From Sediminibacillus dalangtanensis (GTDB taxonomy: Bacteria; Bacillota; Bacilli; Bacillales; Amphibacillaceae): DNA of 64,000 nucleotides. The position numbers and the translations under genes are program-made. Each line of letters opens with the position of its first letter. Position 1 is the stretch's first letter. Under the pieces are notes generated by a model. The model saw only the letters and a list, made by a program, of their open reading frames with translations, ran no database searches and was not told where the DNA came from. This document shows positions 47,038 through 56,691 of the stretch, one piece after another. The DNA lies in assembly GCF_017792025.1 (NCBI RefSeq), contig NZ_CP046956.1, forward strand, positions 930,001 through 994,000. Direction: 5' to 3'.

Positions 47038-47736
47038 GTGGAAATCGAACGAATCAATGAAAATACAGTCAAATTCTACATTTCTTATATGGATATTGAA
47101 GATAGAGGGTTCGACCGCGAAGAAATTTGGTATAACCGAGAGCGGAGCGAGCAGCTTTTTTGGCAAGTAATGGACGAAGTCAACTACAAGGAAGATGATT
47201 TCAATGTTGATGGTCCACTTTGGATTCAAGTACAGGCACTTGATAAAGGATTGGAGATTGTTGTGACAAAAGCACAATTATCCAAGGACGGTCAAAACCT
47301 TGAATTACCAACGGAAAATGGCAAAACAATCGATATGCCGGTTGATGAGAAAATCGAATCCATGCTGGATGAAAAGTATGGCAGTTCCGATGAGGCTGGT
47401 CATGAGACCAATCATCATTCCGATGATGATGAGGAGGGTAATTTGTCGTTCGTGGTTAGCTTTAAAGATTTTGAAGATATCATTCAACTAAGCCATTATT
47501 TTACTGAAACAGAAGGATTGACGGATCGTCTGTACCATTTTGAGGATCAGTACTTGTTATATTTAGAATTTGAAGAAAACTATATGACGGACGATGAGCA
47601 AGAAGATATTTTAAGTCAGCTGCTTGAATTCGGCCATGAATCCACGATTACCATCCATCGATTGGAGGAGTATGGCAAGCCAATATTTGCTGAGCATGCT
47701 CTTTCACAAATTAAGCAATATTTTCCTGCTAAGTAA
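47038..47736 (+). CDS. mecA: MecA, ClpC adaptor protein
   Basis: 232 residues. MEIERINENTVKFYISYMDI start, N-terminal substrate-binding domain, acidic Asp/Glu/His-rich linker (HETNHHSDDDEEG), and C-terminal ClpC-binding domain with EHALSQIKQYFPAK. MecA targets ComK and, with ClpCP, blocks competence; it also binds Spx. GTG start with GGGAG about fourteen bases upstream. The linker is longer and more acidic than in B. subtilis. Confidence 0.96.
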   Translation: MEIERINENTVKFYISYMDIEDRGFDREEIWYNRERSEQLFWQVMDEVNYKEDDFNVDGPLWIQVQALDKGLEIVVTKAQLSKDGQNLELPTENGKTIDMPVDEKIESMLDEKYGSSDEAGHETNHHSDDDEEGNLSFVVSFKDFEDIIQLSHYFTETEGLTDRLYHFEDQYLLYLEFEENYMTDDEQEDILSQLLEFGHESTITIHRLEEYGKPIFAEHALSQIKQYFPAK

Positions 47737-47738
47737 GC

Positions 47739-47774
47739 AAAGCATTCGACAAAAGTCGGATGCTTTATTTTTTT
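47739..47774 (+). terminator. Terminator after mecA
   Basis: AAAGCATTCGAC pairs with GTCGGATGCTTT around AAAA, then a T run. Confidence 0.88.
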
Positions 47775-48035
47775 GTATCTTTTCTTAAGTCATCCAGACA
47801 GGAATTGTTCATCAAGCGACGAATCCTTTTATATAAAGGCTGTTTTCTAAAAGATTGTTTCTTGCCTGCGTTGTTTGGACTGCGTGCAAACGAACCGCTT
47901 CGTCAGCATTCTTTACTTTTCGAGAACACGATCTCAGTCAAATAGTCGCAAGTTTCCATCAGCAGGGAAAAGTTTGAAAGAGCAAGAAAGTCTGCGAAAA
48001 GAGCCTTTATTAAAAAAAAGGAGGGATAGATAATT
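47775..48035. other. Spacer between mecA and coiA
   Basis: No gene. The stretch TATAAAGGCTGTTTTCTAAAA near 47833 resembles another common Bacillaceae intergenic repeat I recall, unverified. Confidence 0.35.
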
Positions 48036-49208
48036 ATGCTGCAAGCTTGTAATCAGGATGGCGTGCCGGTCATCCTGGCTAACTTTAAGCGTTCGTTTGT
48101 GGAGAGAATGCGTACAAAACAAAGGTTTTACTGTCCGGTATGCGGCGAGAGGGTAATTGTTAAAGCAGGCAGGACAATGATTGCACACTTTTCTCATTCC
48201 CCGAATAGTTCTTGCGCTGTTGTTAGAGGAGAAGGTGAGTACCATGAACGGGGCAAGTTGCATTTATTTCAATGGCTTAAAAATCAGGGACTGAATGTTA
48301 CGCTTGAAAAGTATTTGCCGGAAATCCGCAGAAGACCGGATATTTTGCTTCGCCTCGGCAGGAAAGTGATCGCTTTGGAATACCAATGTGCAGCATTAGA
48401 CAGAGAAGAATTATATAAGCGAACGGAGGATTATCGCAAACTTGCTATCGAACCTTTATGGATACTTGGTGGAAATCGCTTAAAGCGAACAGGCGCCAGA
48501 AAAATGCGGTTAACATCAATGGATCAGTCTTTTTTAACTCGTTATAATCAAAGTGATTCTCTGCTAATGAACTTTTATTGTCCAAATACTTATCAATTCT
48601 GTCTGTTCCGACAGATCCAATCTGCAGGAAACGGCCAATTTTATGGAGACTTGCATTTTCTTCCACGGAGGCACACCCGCTTCCTCCTTTTATTACAAGA
48701 TAGGAAACCATTTCAACCATTTTTATTGGAGAGTTGGCTGCAAGAAAAGCAGAAGTTTCGAACAAAACCACCATCAAAATGGACAGGCCGCCTTCATCAG
48801 TCGTGGCGTCAATGGCTCTACCAAAAAGGTTACCACCAGAGTCTGCTGCCGAGTTATGTTTATCTTCCAGTTTTCGGTCAGTATAGAATGAAAACCCCGC
48901 CGTGGGATTGGCAAAGCAGGCTGTGCCTCGAATATCTAAAAGGTTTACCCCTCCATCGTACCGTCTCCCTAGCCCCCTGTTATCGTCTATTAAAGACGGA
49001 AATCAAACCCTCATCCGAATTTCCACTTATAAGCAGTCCGCACGATCCTATCCGCGAGTATTTAAAGTTGTTAGAATCACTGCAAATGGTATCCTTCGAG
49101 AATGAACACCAATTGAAAAAACAAACCCCGATTACTTTTCCTGAAAATGTGGAACAAGCCCTAAGTGATGATAGAAAGATTATCGAGGCCCTGCAAAAGC
49201 AATACTGA
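48036..49208 (+). CDS. coiA: CoiA, competence protein
   Basis: 390 residues (B. subtilis YjbF/CoiA about 373). N-terminal zinc finger YCPVCGERVIVKAG with HFSH, then a restriction-like nuclease core: RRRPDILLRLG and VIALEYQCA (PD...ExQ type). CoiA is needed for recombination of incoming DNA during transformation. AAAGGAGGG precedes the ATG. Together with med and mecA it shows the lineage keeps competence functions. Confidence 0.93.
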   Translation: MLQACNQDGVPVILANFKRSFVERMRTKQRFYCPVCGERVIVKAGRTMIAHFSHSPNSSCAVVRGEGEYHERGKLHLFQWLKNQGLNVTLEKYLPEIRRRPDILLRLGRKVIALEYQCAALDREELYKRTEDYRKLAIEPLWILGGNRLKRTGARKMRLTSMDQSFLTRYNQSDSLLMNFYCPNTYQFCLFRQIQSAGNGQFYGDLHFLPRRHTRFLLLLQDRKPFQPFLLESWLQEKQKFRTKPPSKWTGRLHQSWRQWLYQKGYHQSLLPSYVYLPVFGQYRMKTPPWDWQSRLCLEYLKGLPLHRTVSLAPCYRLLKTEIKPSSEFPLISSPHDPIREYLKLLESLQMVSFENEHQLKKQTPITFPENVEQALSDDRKIIEALQKQY

Positions 49209-49347
49209 TTTTCTCGAGCATCAACTCGCATGATTGAGCAGTAAGAACGATATAATAGAAAAGAGCTCTCCTTTTACAGGAAGGAATTTGCGGGATATAC
49301 CGAGAATTGGGAAATGGATAGCTGAAAAAATTATCAAGGAGGAATAG

Positions 49348-51168
49348 ATGTTGGCACAAGCGAACAAAGAACTGCAAAGCCGTGAACAAGTACCGTTAGA
49401 ACGAACATGGAGACTGGAAGATATCTTTGTCATAGATGAAGAATGGGAAAAAGAATTTGAAGCGTTGAAAAGCAAGCTGCCGGAATTCAAACAATACCAG
49501 GGAAAGGTAAATGAATCGGCAGATACGCTTTATAACCTTTTAAAACTACAAGATAATGTGTCCGAGCGTTTGGGCAAACTTTATACATACGCTCATATGA
49601 GATACGACCAGGACACAACCAATTCACTATACCAGGCGTTGAATGCCAAAGCGGAAAATCTTCTTACACAGGCTTCGAGCGCGATGAGCTTCATTGTACC
49701 GGAGATTTTGTCGTTAGACGAAGAAAAGCTGAAGACGTTTATTGAAGAAAATCAAGAATTGAAACAGTATGAACATACCTTGAATGAAATAAACAGACAA
49801 CGTCCGCATGTTTTATCAGAAAAGGAAGAGGAACTGCTAGCGGAGGTTTCCGAGGTTACCGATAATCCGTCTCAGACCTTTGGGATGTTAAACAATGCCG
49901 ATTTAACTTTTCCATCGATCAAAGATGAGGAAGGAAATGAAGTCGACCTGACGCATGGACGATATATCAACTTTTTGGAGTCCGACGATCCACGTGTGCG
50001 AAAAGATGCTTTCAAGGCGATGTATGAAACATTCGGCAGCTTTAAAAATACCTTTGCTTCTACTTTGAGCGGAGCTGTCAAAAAGAATAATTTTTACGCA
50101 AAAATACGCAAATACGATTCTGCCCGCCAGGCAGCGTTGGATAACAACAATATCCCGGAAGAGGTCTATGATAACCTGGTCAGTGCGGTCAATGAACGGC
50201 TACCGCTTCTGCACCGCTATGTAGAGCTGCGCAAGCGTGTTCTCAAGCTTGATGAGCTGCATATGTATGATCTTTATACACCGCTGGTAAAGGATATCTC
50301 GATGAAAATATCGTTTGAAGAAGCTCAAGAAACGGTGCTGAATGGATTGGCACCAATCGGAGAGGAGTATGTAAATACCATCCGGGAAGGGTATAAAGAT
50401 CGCTGGATAGATGTAGATGAAAACAAAGGAAAGCGCAGCGGGGCATACTCTTCTGGAGCTTACGGGACAAATCCATACATTTTGTTAAATTGGCAGGACA
50501 ACTTGAACAATCTGTTCACGCTTGCTCATGAGCTGGGTCATTCCATGCACAGCTACTATTCAAGAAAAAATCAACCATTCCGTTATGGAAACTATTCCAT
50601 TTTCGTCGCTGAAGTGGCATCTACTTGCAATGAAGCTCTTATGAATGAGTACCTTATCCAGAACACCGAAGATGAAAAGGAAAAACTGTTTTTGCTGAAC
50701 CACTTCCTTGAAGGCTTCCGCGGTACAGTTTTCCGTCAGACTATGTTCGCTGAATTCGAGCATGACATCCATACCCATATGCAAAATGGGGAAGCTTTAA
50801 CCGCGGATAAATTGACTGAGATGTATTATGAATTAAATAAGAAGTATTTTGGTGATGAACTGGTGATTGATGAAGAAATCGGCCTGGAATGGGCAAGAAT
50901 TCCTCATTTCTATTACAATTATTACGTGTATCAGTATGCGACCGGTTACGCCGCTGCGACTTCGTTGGCGGCGCAAATATTGAAAGAAGAACAGCCTGCT
51001 GTCGATCGGTATTTAGAATTTCTAAAGGCAGGGAGCAGTGATTATCCAATTGAAGTGTTGAAAAAAGCGGGTGTCGACATGACGTCGAAGAAACCGATCT
51101 TAGACGCACTGCGGGTGTTTGAAGATAAGCTTTCGGAAATGGAATCTTTGTTGGATAAAGTGGAATAA
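49348..51168 (+). CDS. pepF: PepF, oligoendopeptidase F
   Basis: 606 residues, M3 metallopeptidase. Zinc motif AHELGHSMH (His394, Glu395, His398) with the third ligand Glu downstream in SIFVAEVASTCNE. Cytoplasmic hydrolysis of 7-17 residue peptides. AAGGAGG precedes the ATG. Corresponds to yjbG, and lies before roxS and spxH, the same neighbourhood as in Staphylococcus and Bacillus. Confidence 0.96.
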   Translation: MLAQANKELQSREQVPLERTWRLEDIFVIDEEWEKEFEALKSKLPEFKQYQGKVNESADTLYNLLKLQDNVSERLGKLYTYAHMRYDQDTTNSLYQALNAKAENLLTQASSAMSFIVPEILSLDEEKLKTFIEENQELKQYEHTLNEINRQRPHVLSEKEEELLAEVSEVTDNPSQTFGMLNNADLTFPSIKDEEGNEVDLTHGRYINFLESDDPRVRKDAFKAMYETFGSFKNTFASTLSGAVKKNNFYAKIRKYDSARQAALDNNNIPEEVYDNLVSAVNERLPLLHRYVELRKRVLKLDELHMYDLYTPLVKDISMKISFEEAQETVLNGLAPIGEEYVNTIREGYKDRWIDVDENKGKRSGAYSSGAYGTNPYILLNWQDNLNNLFTLAHELGHSMHSYYSRKNQPFRYGNYSIFVAEVASTCNEALMNEYLIQNTEDEKEKLFLLNHFLEGFRGTVFRQTMFAEFEHDIHTHMQNGEALTADKLTEMYYELNKKYFGDELVIDEEIGLEWARIPHFYYNYYVYQYATGYAAATSLAAQILKEEQPAVDRYLEFLKAGSSDYPIEVLKKAGVDMTSKKPILDALRVFEDKLSEMESLLDKVE

Positions 51169-51212
51169 AAACAGAGCAGACACCTGTTTTAAATAAGGTG
51201 TCTGCTCTGTTT
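51169..51212. terminator. Perfect 17-bp hairpin between pepF and the small minus-strand gene
   Basis: AAACAGAGCAGACACCT (51169-51185) and AGGTGTCTGCTCTGTTT (51196-51212). On the minus strand it is followed by TTATTCC. It serves both convergent genes. Confidence 0.85.
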
Positions 51213-51409
51213 CACCACCTGCGGCTTCTCATCCTGGAAAACCCCTTGAAGGCATGTCTGTACACGAAAGAGAAAATGGTGAGATATATCGTGATGAATA
51301 AAAGAGGTAACGTGAAGTACAAGGGTAAAAGCCTCATAAAACCGAGTAAGTTGAGGAAGAATGCAGCGACAGTTGCCAGCAAAAAGATAAAAGGCAGTAA
51401 GCCTTGCAT
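51212..51409 (-). CDS. Small membrane protein of 65 residues
   Basis: Two or three hydrophobic segments (LLPFIFLLATVAAFFLNLLG; LLPLYFTLPLLFITIYLTIF) and a basic tail SFVYRHAFKGFSRMRSRRW. AAAGGGAGG lies nine bases before the ATG at 51409. No family recognised. It is convergent with pepF and its stop touches the shared terminator. Confidence 0.68.
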   Translation of the reverse strand: MQGLLPFIFLLATVAAFFLNLLGFMRLLPLYFTLPLLFITIYLTIFSFVYRHAFKGFSRMRSRRW

Positions 51410-51481
51410 GCCTTGGCCTCCCTTTAAAAGTTGTTAAGAAAATTGTATGCATGCTGTTATCTTGATAGAAGTATGACAGTT

Positions 51482-51533
51482 TTGTGAATACATGAGCAAA
51501 ACTGTTGCTTCCTTTTTTTATTCTTGATATATT
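51482..51533 (+). promoter_or_regulatory. roxS promoter with Rex-like site
   Basis: TTGCTT (51505-51510), 17-base spacer, TATATT (51528-51533). Upstream TTGTGAATACATGAGCAA (51482-51499) keeps the left half TTGTGAA and the right CAA of the Rex consensus TTGTGAANNNNTTCACAA. In B. subtilis roxS is activated by ResD and repressed by Rex. Confidence 0.62.
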
Positions 51534-51539
51534 TTACTT

Positions 51540-51653
51540 GTGAGATAATTAACAAACAATACCCCTTTGTTTGACTTAACTTTCTCCCATCCCCCTTTGT
51601 CTATAGAACATAGACAAAAGGAAGGATATACTCTGTATATCCTTCCTTTTTTT
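51540..51653 (+). ncRNA. roxS: RoxS / RsaE regulatory small RNA
   Basis: The sequence AACAAACAATACCCCTTTGT (51551-51570), then TTTCTCCCATCCCCCTTTGT (51581-51600), matches the conserved C-rich single-stranded regions of RsaE (Staphylococcus) and RoxS (Bacillus). They are followed by a hairpin CTATAGAACATAG-like and a terminator AAGGAAGGATATAC / GTATATCCTTCCTTTTTTT (51617-51653). Length is about 115 nt, as known. RoxS base-pairs with ribosome binding sites of TCA cycle and NAD-related mRNAs to adjust metabolism to redox stress. The location between pepF and spxH agrees with the known synteny of rsaE. Only the exact 5' end is uncertain. Confidence 0.9.
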
Positions 51654-51671
51654 ATGTTTCATAAAAGATAG

Positions 51672-51927
51672 AAACTGTGCAATAACTGTAATGGGAAGTT
51701 CCATTGCCTATTCAAAAAGAGTGTCAACCAACGCTTCGGTAGCATACTCCGCTTTCCGCGGGCACGGCTTCAGCTAACCTGGTAAAGAAAACCGCTTTAC
51801 CAAGTGGATCTTCAGCTCACCAGCCGCCCGCGGAAAGCGCAGGGTATTTCCGCAGCGCCGAAAACACCCACTCAGCGAATATAGGAGGGTTAGGAAGACG
51901 CATTCAACCTATTTCGCAGTATCTATC
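51672..51927 (+). mobile_element. MITE-like element, full copy 1
   Basis: Terminal inverted repeats GATAGAAACTGTGCAATA (left) and, inverted, GATAGATACTGCGAAATA (right). Inside: outer stem GCTTTCCGCGGGC / GCCCGCGGAAAGC (51751 and 51827 region) and inner stem TGGTAAAG / CTTTACCA. About 256 bases, no ORF. The same plan appears at 56692 and, inverted, at the right edge of the window. Confidence 0.82.
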
Positions 51928-51942
51928 AATTGCGCTGTGTTA

Positions 51943-51974
51943 TAAAAAACACCCCGGCAAATTATCGGGGTGTC
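51943..51974 (-). terminator. Terminator of the spxH operon
   Basis: ACACCCCG / CGGGGTGT with a T run on the minus strand (TTTTTTATAAC), 33 bases after the spxH stop. Confidence 0.88.
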
Positions 51975-52006
51975 ATAAACGTCCTTTTGTGAACAAGAGG
52001 GGGGAA

Positions 52007-52903
52007 TCAGCCTTTAACGTGGCGGTAAAAGGTTCCATACTTCACTGGAACTTTTTCCACCATTTGTTTTAACTGAAGTTTTTTCATTTCTTTTTCTGTT
52101 TTTTCTTTAGACCAGTCATAGACAACGGAAATTTCTTTGTTGCCGACAAAACCGTAATAGGAAATAAATTCTTCCAACTCCGGTTTTTTGGCCGGAGGCG
52201 GATCCATTTGCAACATTTGCTTTAATACCTTTACGTAAATGTCATAAGGGTATAACCCCGAGACTTTCAAGCCGCCTTCTTCCTCGGATTCATTAAAGAA
52301 TACCATGGTGGGGATGTATTCGACTTCCATCTCTTGTGTTAACTTCAAGTCACATTGCAGTGCTTTTTTTGCAGAATTAGAATACAGGTCCTGTGTGAAC
52401 TCTTGTACATCAAGGTTCACCTCTCTGGCACACTCAATCAAGGCTGTCTCATCCGAAATATCCCGTTTATTCAAGAACAGTTTTTCTTGTACTTTACGCA
52501 AGAAGTTTCTGCCCGCTTTTTTTCCTTGTAGCTCGGCCGCTTTGATTGCAATGGATGCAAGCCATGGCAGATTGACGGGGTTCTCCAGCCATAAATCACC
52601 GTCACAGCTCATCCCGGTACGGGAGGCTGTCCGTTCCCATATTTCCTTTAATTTTTTTGGTTTATCAAATTTATCTTTATTCAACACGGTAAGATGCCCG
52701 CTCAGAATCGGACGAATGGTGAAAAACCTGCCATATTCAATGGAGAGCTTTTTCAAGCTTGGTTCCAAAGACCAGCATTCCGGACATAAAGGATCTACGA
52801 AGACATAGATTTCAACCGGTTTTTTCAACAAATCGAAAAAGCCATACTGCGCCGAGTTTCTTGTGTCTGCACTACTAGTTGGCCCAGTTGGTTTCCAGCT
52901 CAC
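52007..52903 (-). CDS. spxH: SpxH (YjbH), ClpXP adaptor for Spx
   Basis: 298 residues, thioredoxin-like DsbA-type fold. Cys40-Pro-Glu-Cys43 in VDPLCPECW, a cis-Pro region [12 protein letters not shown], and a C-terminal domain. SpxH delivers Spx to ClpXP for destruction; the N-terminal His/Cys zinc region seen in some Bacilli is less clear here. GTG start at 52903 with AAAGGAGAA upstream. The start overlaps the yjbI stop by four bases, so haemoglobin and adaptor are made together. Confidence 0.95.
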   Translation of the reverse strand: MSWKPTGPTSSADTRNSAQYGFFDLLKKPVEIYVFVDPLCPECWSLEPSLKKLSIEYGRFFTIRPILSGHLTVLNKDKFDKPKKLKEIWERTASRTGMSCDGDLWLENPVNLPWLASIAIKAAELQGKKAGRNFLRKVQEKLFLNKRDISDETALIECAREVNLDVQEFTQDLYSNSAKKALQCDLKLTQEMEVEYIPTMVFFNESEEEGGLKVSGLYPYDIYVKVLKQMLQMDPPPAKKPELEEFISYYGFVGNKEISVVYDWSKEKTEKEMKKLQLKQMVEKVPVKYGTFYRHVKG

Positions 52904-53301
52904 AACGATTCTCCTTTCTCATCCTCAGGTGTATTCATCATATGCGATGCTGTCATTGTCAATCGTTCAAAAATGGCACTTCGATAGGGCTCTTCCACTT
53001 CGGCTTCTGCTAAGGCTTGTTCCATGCACTCGAGCCAGGCGTCACGTCTGGTCGGGGTGATCGGAAACGGCAAATGTCGTCTCCGAAGCATGGGATGCCC
53101 GTGTTCTTCCGTATATAAAGCTGGGCCACCGAACAGCTGCGTAAGAAACTGTGTTTGTTTTCTGGCGGTTTCTGTTAAATCATCTGGAAAAATCGGTATT
53201 AATGCCGGATGTTTTGCCACCCGTTTATAAAAGGCTTGAACGAGTTCTTCTATTTTTTCCCTGCCGCCTATGGCTTCATACAGGGTAACGGAATCAGTCA
53301 T
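52900..53301 (-). CDS. yjbI: Truncated (2/2) haemoglobin YjbI
   Basis: 133 residues, group II truncated globin: [20 protein letters not shown] with the B10 Tyr, then [14 protein letters not shown] with the proximal His (F8) and a Trp in [10 protein letters not shown] (G8). O2- or peroxide-related role, also needed for function of SpxH in Staphylococcus aureus by genetics. First gene of the yjbI-spxH pair. Length normal. Confidence 0.93.
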   Translation of the reverse strand: MTDSVTLYEAIGGREKIEELVQAFYKRVAKHPALIPIFPDDLTETARKQTQFLTQLFGGPALYTEEHGHPMLRRRHLPFPITPTRRDAWLECMEQALAEAEVEEPYRSAIFERLTMTASHMMNTPEDEKGESL

Positions 53302-53448
53302 GTTTCATTTCCTCTCCAACTTTGCAAGAAAGTCACTTTTAAGCTTTCCCCAACCGTATATTTTCAATTTCCGGATGTACGAAAACAAGCTTAACAAGAT
53401 TTTTCCTTATTGTAACAATTGCCGGTTATATTGGGCAACTTATCTGTT

Positions 53449-54018
53449 TTACATGGAGTCGTAGAACCTTTTAATTTTGTTCGGGGTCTGTTTTTTGCTA
53501 ATTTCCAGGCGATCAAGAAGTTCATCGAATACTTGCTGGCCATGCTGCCGTTCTTTTGCCTCCACTTCCAATTCATAATCGGTATACCCGTTATAAGTGC
53601 TATGGTCCAATACTACTATGGTTTCTTTGAATTCTGTTTCGATTCTTCGGGTACTCAGAGCGCCGCCATAAGCCAGTGCCGCAAAGTCAATTCCGAGCTG
53701 GTTAAGTTGGGTTGCAACCTGTGGTTTTGGTATGATGTCTCCATTAATCCACGAAGCTGCTTCTTGTTCTGTCAGTGTATCGTGTGTTTCCAGTAGCCCT
53801 TCTGGATGAGGTTCCTTCAACGTCAATTGCCATTCCCCGTTTTTTTCACGTATGCGCAGTGCAGCTCCTTGCTGCTTCAATTCAAATCCAGGAGTTTCAA
53901 AATAATGATTCGTATGACTTAATGCCCCTGCTTCTTCTACTTCTAAAAATTCACACAGACGATCATATTCTGTTTTAGTCAGCAGGTTTTTAAATTCTAT
54001 TTCTATTTCCTGTGCCAT
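53449..54018 (-). CDS. yjbK: CYTH-domain protein (YjbK)
   Basis: 189 residues. Begins MAQEIEIEFKNLL, with the EIEIE-type motif of CYTH triphosphate tunnel enzymes; further LRIREKNGEWQLTLKEP and the acidic YELEVEAKE. Family hydrolyses triphosphates or is linked to (p)ppGpp/cAMP-type metabolism; YjbK is next to relQ, which suggests a nucleotide link. Start ATG at 54018 is chosen because AGGAGG is seven bases upstream; an ATG two codons earlier is too close to it. Confidence 0.9.
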   Translation of the reverse strand: MAQEIEIEFKNLLTKTEYDRLCEFLEVEEAGALSHTNHYFETPGFELKQQGAALRIREKNGEWQLTLKEPHPEGLLETHDTLTEQEAASWINGDIIPKPQVATQLNQLGIDFAALAYGGALSTRRIETEFKETIVVLDHSTYNGYTDYELEVEAKERQHGQQVFDELLDRLEISKKQTPNKIKRFYDSM

Positions 54019-54215
54019 TCTCATTCCTCCTGTTCCATCATTCCTTGTATCTCATTATGGTGGAAATAAACCACCAATTGCAAAAGAAGTCTCTTTGGAA
54101 AATTCCGTTAAGCCATATGTCTAAATGGTAAACCAGCAGGAATTTTATGATACAATTAAGGTTGACGAAACCAGGAGTATCAGCAAGCAAGATGATCGAA
54201 GGTGGTGCGTGACAA

Positions 54216-54836
54216 GTGAATTGGGAAGCTTTTCTTGCTCCGTATGTGCAAGTTGTAGAGGAATTAAAGGTAAAACTAAAGGGGATGCGGGCCCAATTTG
54301 AATTTGAATCCCGGCATTCGCCGATTGAATTCATTACTGGAAGGGTAAAACCCGTACCAAGCATCTTGGAAAAAGTACATCGAAAAGACACGGATTTGCC
54401 TCGTTTGGAAGAGGAAATACAGGACATCGCCGGTGTCAGGGTGGTATGCCAATTCGTAGATGATATATATACCATTATCGATATGCTTCGAAGCAGGAAT
54501 GATTTTTCCATAATCGAGGAGAAGGATTATATATCTTCCAAAAAAGATAGTGGTTACCGTTCTTACCATATGATCATTCGGTATCCGGTGGAGACAATTC
54601 ATGGAGAAAAAATGGTCATGGCTGAAATCCAAATACGTACACTGGCTATGAATTTCTGGGCGACAAATGAGCATTCATTAAATTATAAATATGACGGGCA
54701 AATACCTGCAGATATTAAAGCGCGTCTTCAGGGCGCTGCCGAAGCAGCATTCAAACTGGACGAGGAAATGGCCAAGATAAAAGACGAAGTCCAGGAAGCA
54801 CAGCGAATTTTCCATAAAAACAAAAGCAGTCGCTAA
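54216..54836 (+). CDS. relQ: RelQ-type small alarmone synthetase (YjbM/SasB)
   Basis: 206 residues, (p)ppGpp synthetase domain only. Seen: ...[16 protein letters not shown] (G-loop/ATP), [18 protein letters not shown] (substrate loop), [26 protein letters not shown]. Makes ppGpp/pGpp under cell-wall stress. GTG start. In an operon with nadK (20 bases downstream) and yjbO. A divergent promoter with yjbK is expected. Confidence 0.95.
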   Translation: MNWEAFLAPYVQVVEELKVKLKGMRAQFEFESRHSPIEFITGRVKPVPSILEKVHRKDTDLPRLEEEIQDIAGVRVVCQFVDDIYTIIDMLRSRNDFSIIEEKDYISSKKDSGYRSYHMIIRYPVETIHGEKMVMAEIQIRTLAMNFWATNEHSLNYKYDGQIPADIKARLQGAAEAAFKLDEEMAKIKDEVQEAQRIFHKNKSSR

Positions 54837-54855
54837 AAGGAGGGCGAGAGCCGAT

Positions 54856-55656
54856 ATGAAATTTGCAATTACATCAAAAGGGGATACTAAATCTGAAGAA
54901 TTGAAAGCGACGATTAAGCAATATTTGGTTGATTTTGAACTGGTCTACGATGAAGAGGAACCAGACCTCGTAGTTTCTGTTGGTGGTGATGGGACATTTC
55001 TGGAAGCATTTCATACATATATCAACCGCTTGGACAAAACGGCATTTATTGGGATTCATACTGGTCATCTGGGCTTTTATGCTGATTGGGTTCCGGATGA
55101 GGTGGAAAAACTGATTATCGAAATCGCCAAAAATCCATTTCAAGTGGTGGAATACCCATTATTGGAAGTCACGATTTGCCCTAAAGAAGGAGGAAAAACG
55201 GACCGCTTCTTGGCGTTGAATGAATGCTCCATTAAAACAGCTGAAGGTTCGGTTGTATTGGATGTGGAAATAAAAGGGGAACACTTTGAAACATTCCGTG
55301 GGGATGGTCTGTGTATTTCCACCCCGTCCGGGAGTACGGCTTACAATAAAGCATTGGGTGGCGGCATCATCCATCCATCATTGGAGTCGATTCAAATAAC
55401 CGAAATGGCATCGATCAACAACCGGGTGTTCCGGACGATCGGCTCGCCACTTATCCTGCCAAAGCACCATGCCTGCGATTTTCGGCCGATTTATGACAAA
55501 AGTTTTTTGATTACAATCGACCATATTACCAAAACGTACGCAAATGTCGAACGGATTATTTGCAAAGTAGCGGATGAGAAAATAAGATTTGCCCGATTCC
55601 GTTCGTTCCCGTTTTGGAAAAGAGTGCATGATTCGTTTGTTGCAGATGAAAGATAA
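54856..55656 (+). CDS. nadK: NAD kinase
   Basis: 266 residues. GGDGT at residues 43-47, then NEC and the Gly-rich [15 protein letters not shown] that contacts NAD. Phosphorylates NAD to NADP. B. subtilis yjbN/ppnK at the same place. AAGGAGGG precedes the ATG. Confidence 0.96.
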   Translation: MKFAITSKGDTKSEELKATIKQYLVDFELVYDEEEPDLVVSVGGDGTFLEAFHTYINRLDKTAFIGIHTGHLGFYADWVPDEVEKLIIEIAKNPFQVVEYPLLEVTICPKEGGKTDRFLALNECSIKTAEGSVVLDVEIKGEHFETFRGDGLCISTPSGSTAYNKALGGGIIHPSLESIQITEMASINNRVFRTIGSPLILPKHHACDFRPIYDKSFLITIDHITKTYANVERIICKVADEKIRFARFRSFPFWKRVHDSFVADER

Positions 55657-55680
55657 ATTAATGGTGAAAAGGTGAGATGC

Positions 55681-56559
55681 TTGAATTGGAAAATTACAGC
55701 CGAGCATGAAGGCATGCTTATTAAAGAATATCTACAACAAATTCAAGGCTTTTCACGGCGGATATTGCGTTCAGTAAAGTTCGGCGGAGGAGCGATTTTG
55801 AAAAACGGACAGCCTGTAACTGTCCGGCATGAACTGGCTGCAGGCGATGTACTGGCGGTTGTATTTCCGCCGGAAAAGCGGGGCAGTCACTTGATAGGGG
55901 AGGACATCCCGCTTGACATCGTTTACGAGGATGAAGATATCCTTGTCTTGAACAAGCCAGCAGGGGTTGTCACGATTCCATCCATGCTGCATCCAACCGG
56001 GACAATTGCCAACGCGCTGATCGGTTACTATGAACGTCTGGGCCTTACCTATACGGTTCATGTTGTGACACGGCTGGACAGGGATACATCGGGATTGCTG
56101 TTGGTGGCGAAACATCGGTTCAGCCATTCTTTGCTGTTTGAAAAACAAAAGGCTGGAAGCGTGAATCGCAGTTATTATGCGCTGGTAGAGGGAGAACTTG
56201 AAACGGAGAGTGCAACGATCGACGCTCCGATTGCCAAAAAAGAGACTTCGATGATCGAACGGGAAGTAGTTGCTGAAGGAAAGCGAGCCGTCACCCATTA
56301 CCAGGTGATCCGGCACACGGCCGGAGGCAGCCTGGTCAATGTCCGACTGGAAACGGGAAGAACCCATCAAATCCGTGTACACTTTGCCCATATCGGGCAT
56401 CCCTTGATGGGAGATGATTTGTATGGCGGCCATGAAGATAAAATCGAAAGGCAGGCTCTTCATTGTAAGACGCTTGCCTTCCAGCACCCGGCAACGGGAG
56501 AACGCCTTGAATTTTCTGCTCCCATGCCTGAAGATATGAAAAAACTTTTAGACGAATAA
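55681..56559 (+). CDS. yjbO: RluD-type pseudouridine synthase (YjbO)
   Basis: 292 residues. RluA-family catalytic motif HVVTRLDRDTSGLLLVAKH (Asp), and LNKPAGVVTIPS and RTHQIRVHFAHIGHPLMGDD. Isomerises uridine in rRNA. The start is taken as TTG 55681 (LNWKITAEHEG) because AAAGGTGAG is six bases upstream; a GTG at 55672 lies inside that site. Last gene of relQ-nadK-yjbO. Confidence 0.92.
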   Translation: MNWKITAEHEGMLIKEYLQQIQGFSRRILRSVKFGGGAILKNGQPVTVRHELAAGDVLAVVFPPEKRGSHLIGEDIPLDIVYEDEDILVLNKPAGVVTIPSMLHPTGTIANALIGYYERLGLTYTVHVVTRLDRDTSGLLLVAKHRFSHSLLFEKQKAGSVNRSYYALVEGELETESATIDAPIAKKETSMIEREVVAEGKRAVTHYQVIRHTAGGSLVNVRLETGRTHQIRVHFAHIGHPLMGDDLYGGHEDKIERQALHCKTLAFQHPATGERLEFSAPMPEDMKKLLDE

Positions 56560-56564
56560 TATAT

Positions 56565-56644
56565 GCTTGGAACAAAGACAGTGGCCAAAACAAAACCAGA
56601 CGGTGCTTCGAAATGCTCTGCATCCGAACTCGTTTGGTTTTTCT
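56565..56644 (+). terminator. Terminator of the relQ operon, diverged GGGACA/AACCGAACG family member
   Basis: Box GCTTGGAACAAAGAC (56565-56579), then AAAACCAGACG and CGTTTGGTTTTT (G-U pairs), T run. The same plan as the four other copies. Confidence 0.72.
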
Positions 56645-56691
56645 TATTTGCTGTATCGCATTTTTGATGCCTGTTATTAGCGGATTTGATA

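Noticed and set aside
53302..53448. Lytic transglycosylase gene yjbJ, expected here from B. subtilis order
   Set aside because: The gap is only 147 bases and has no such frame; the gene is absent at this locus.
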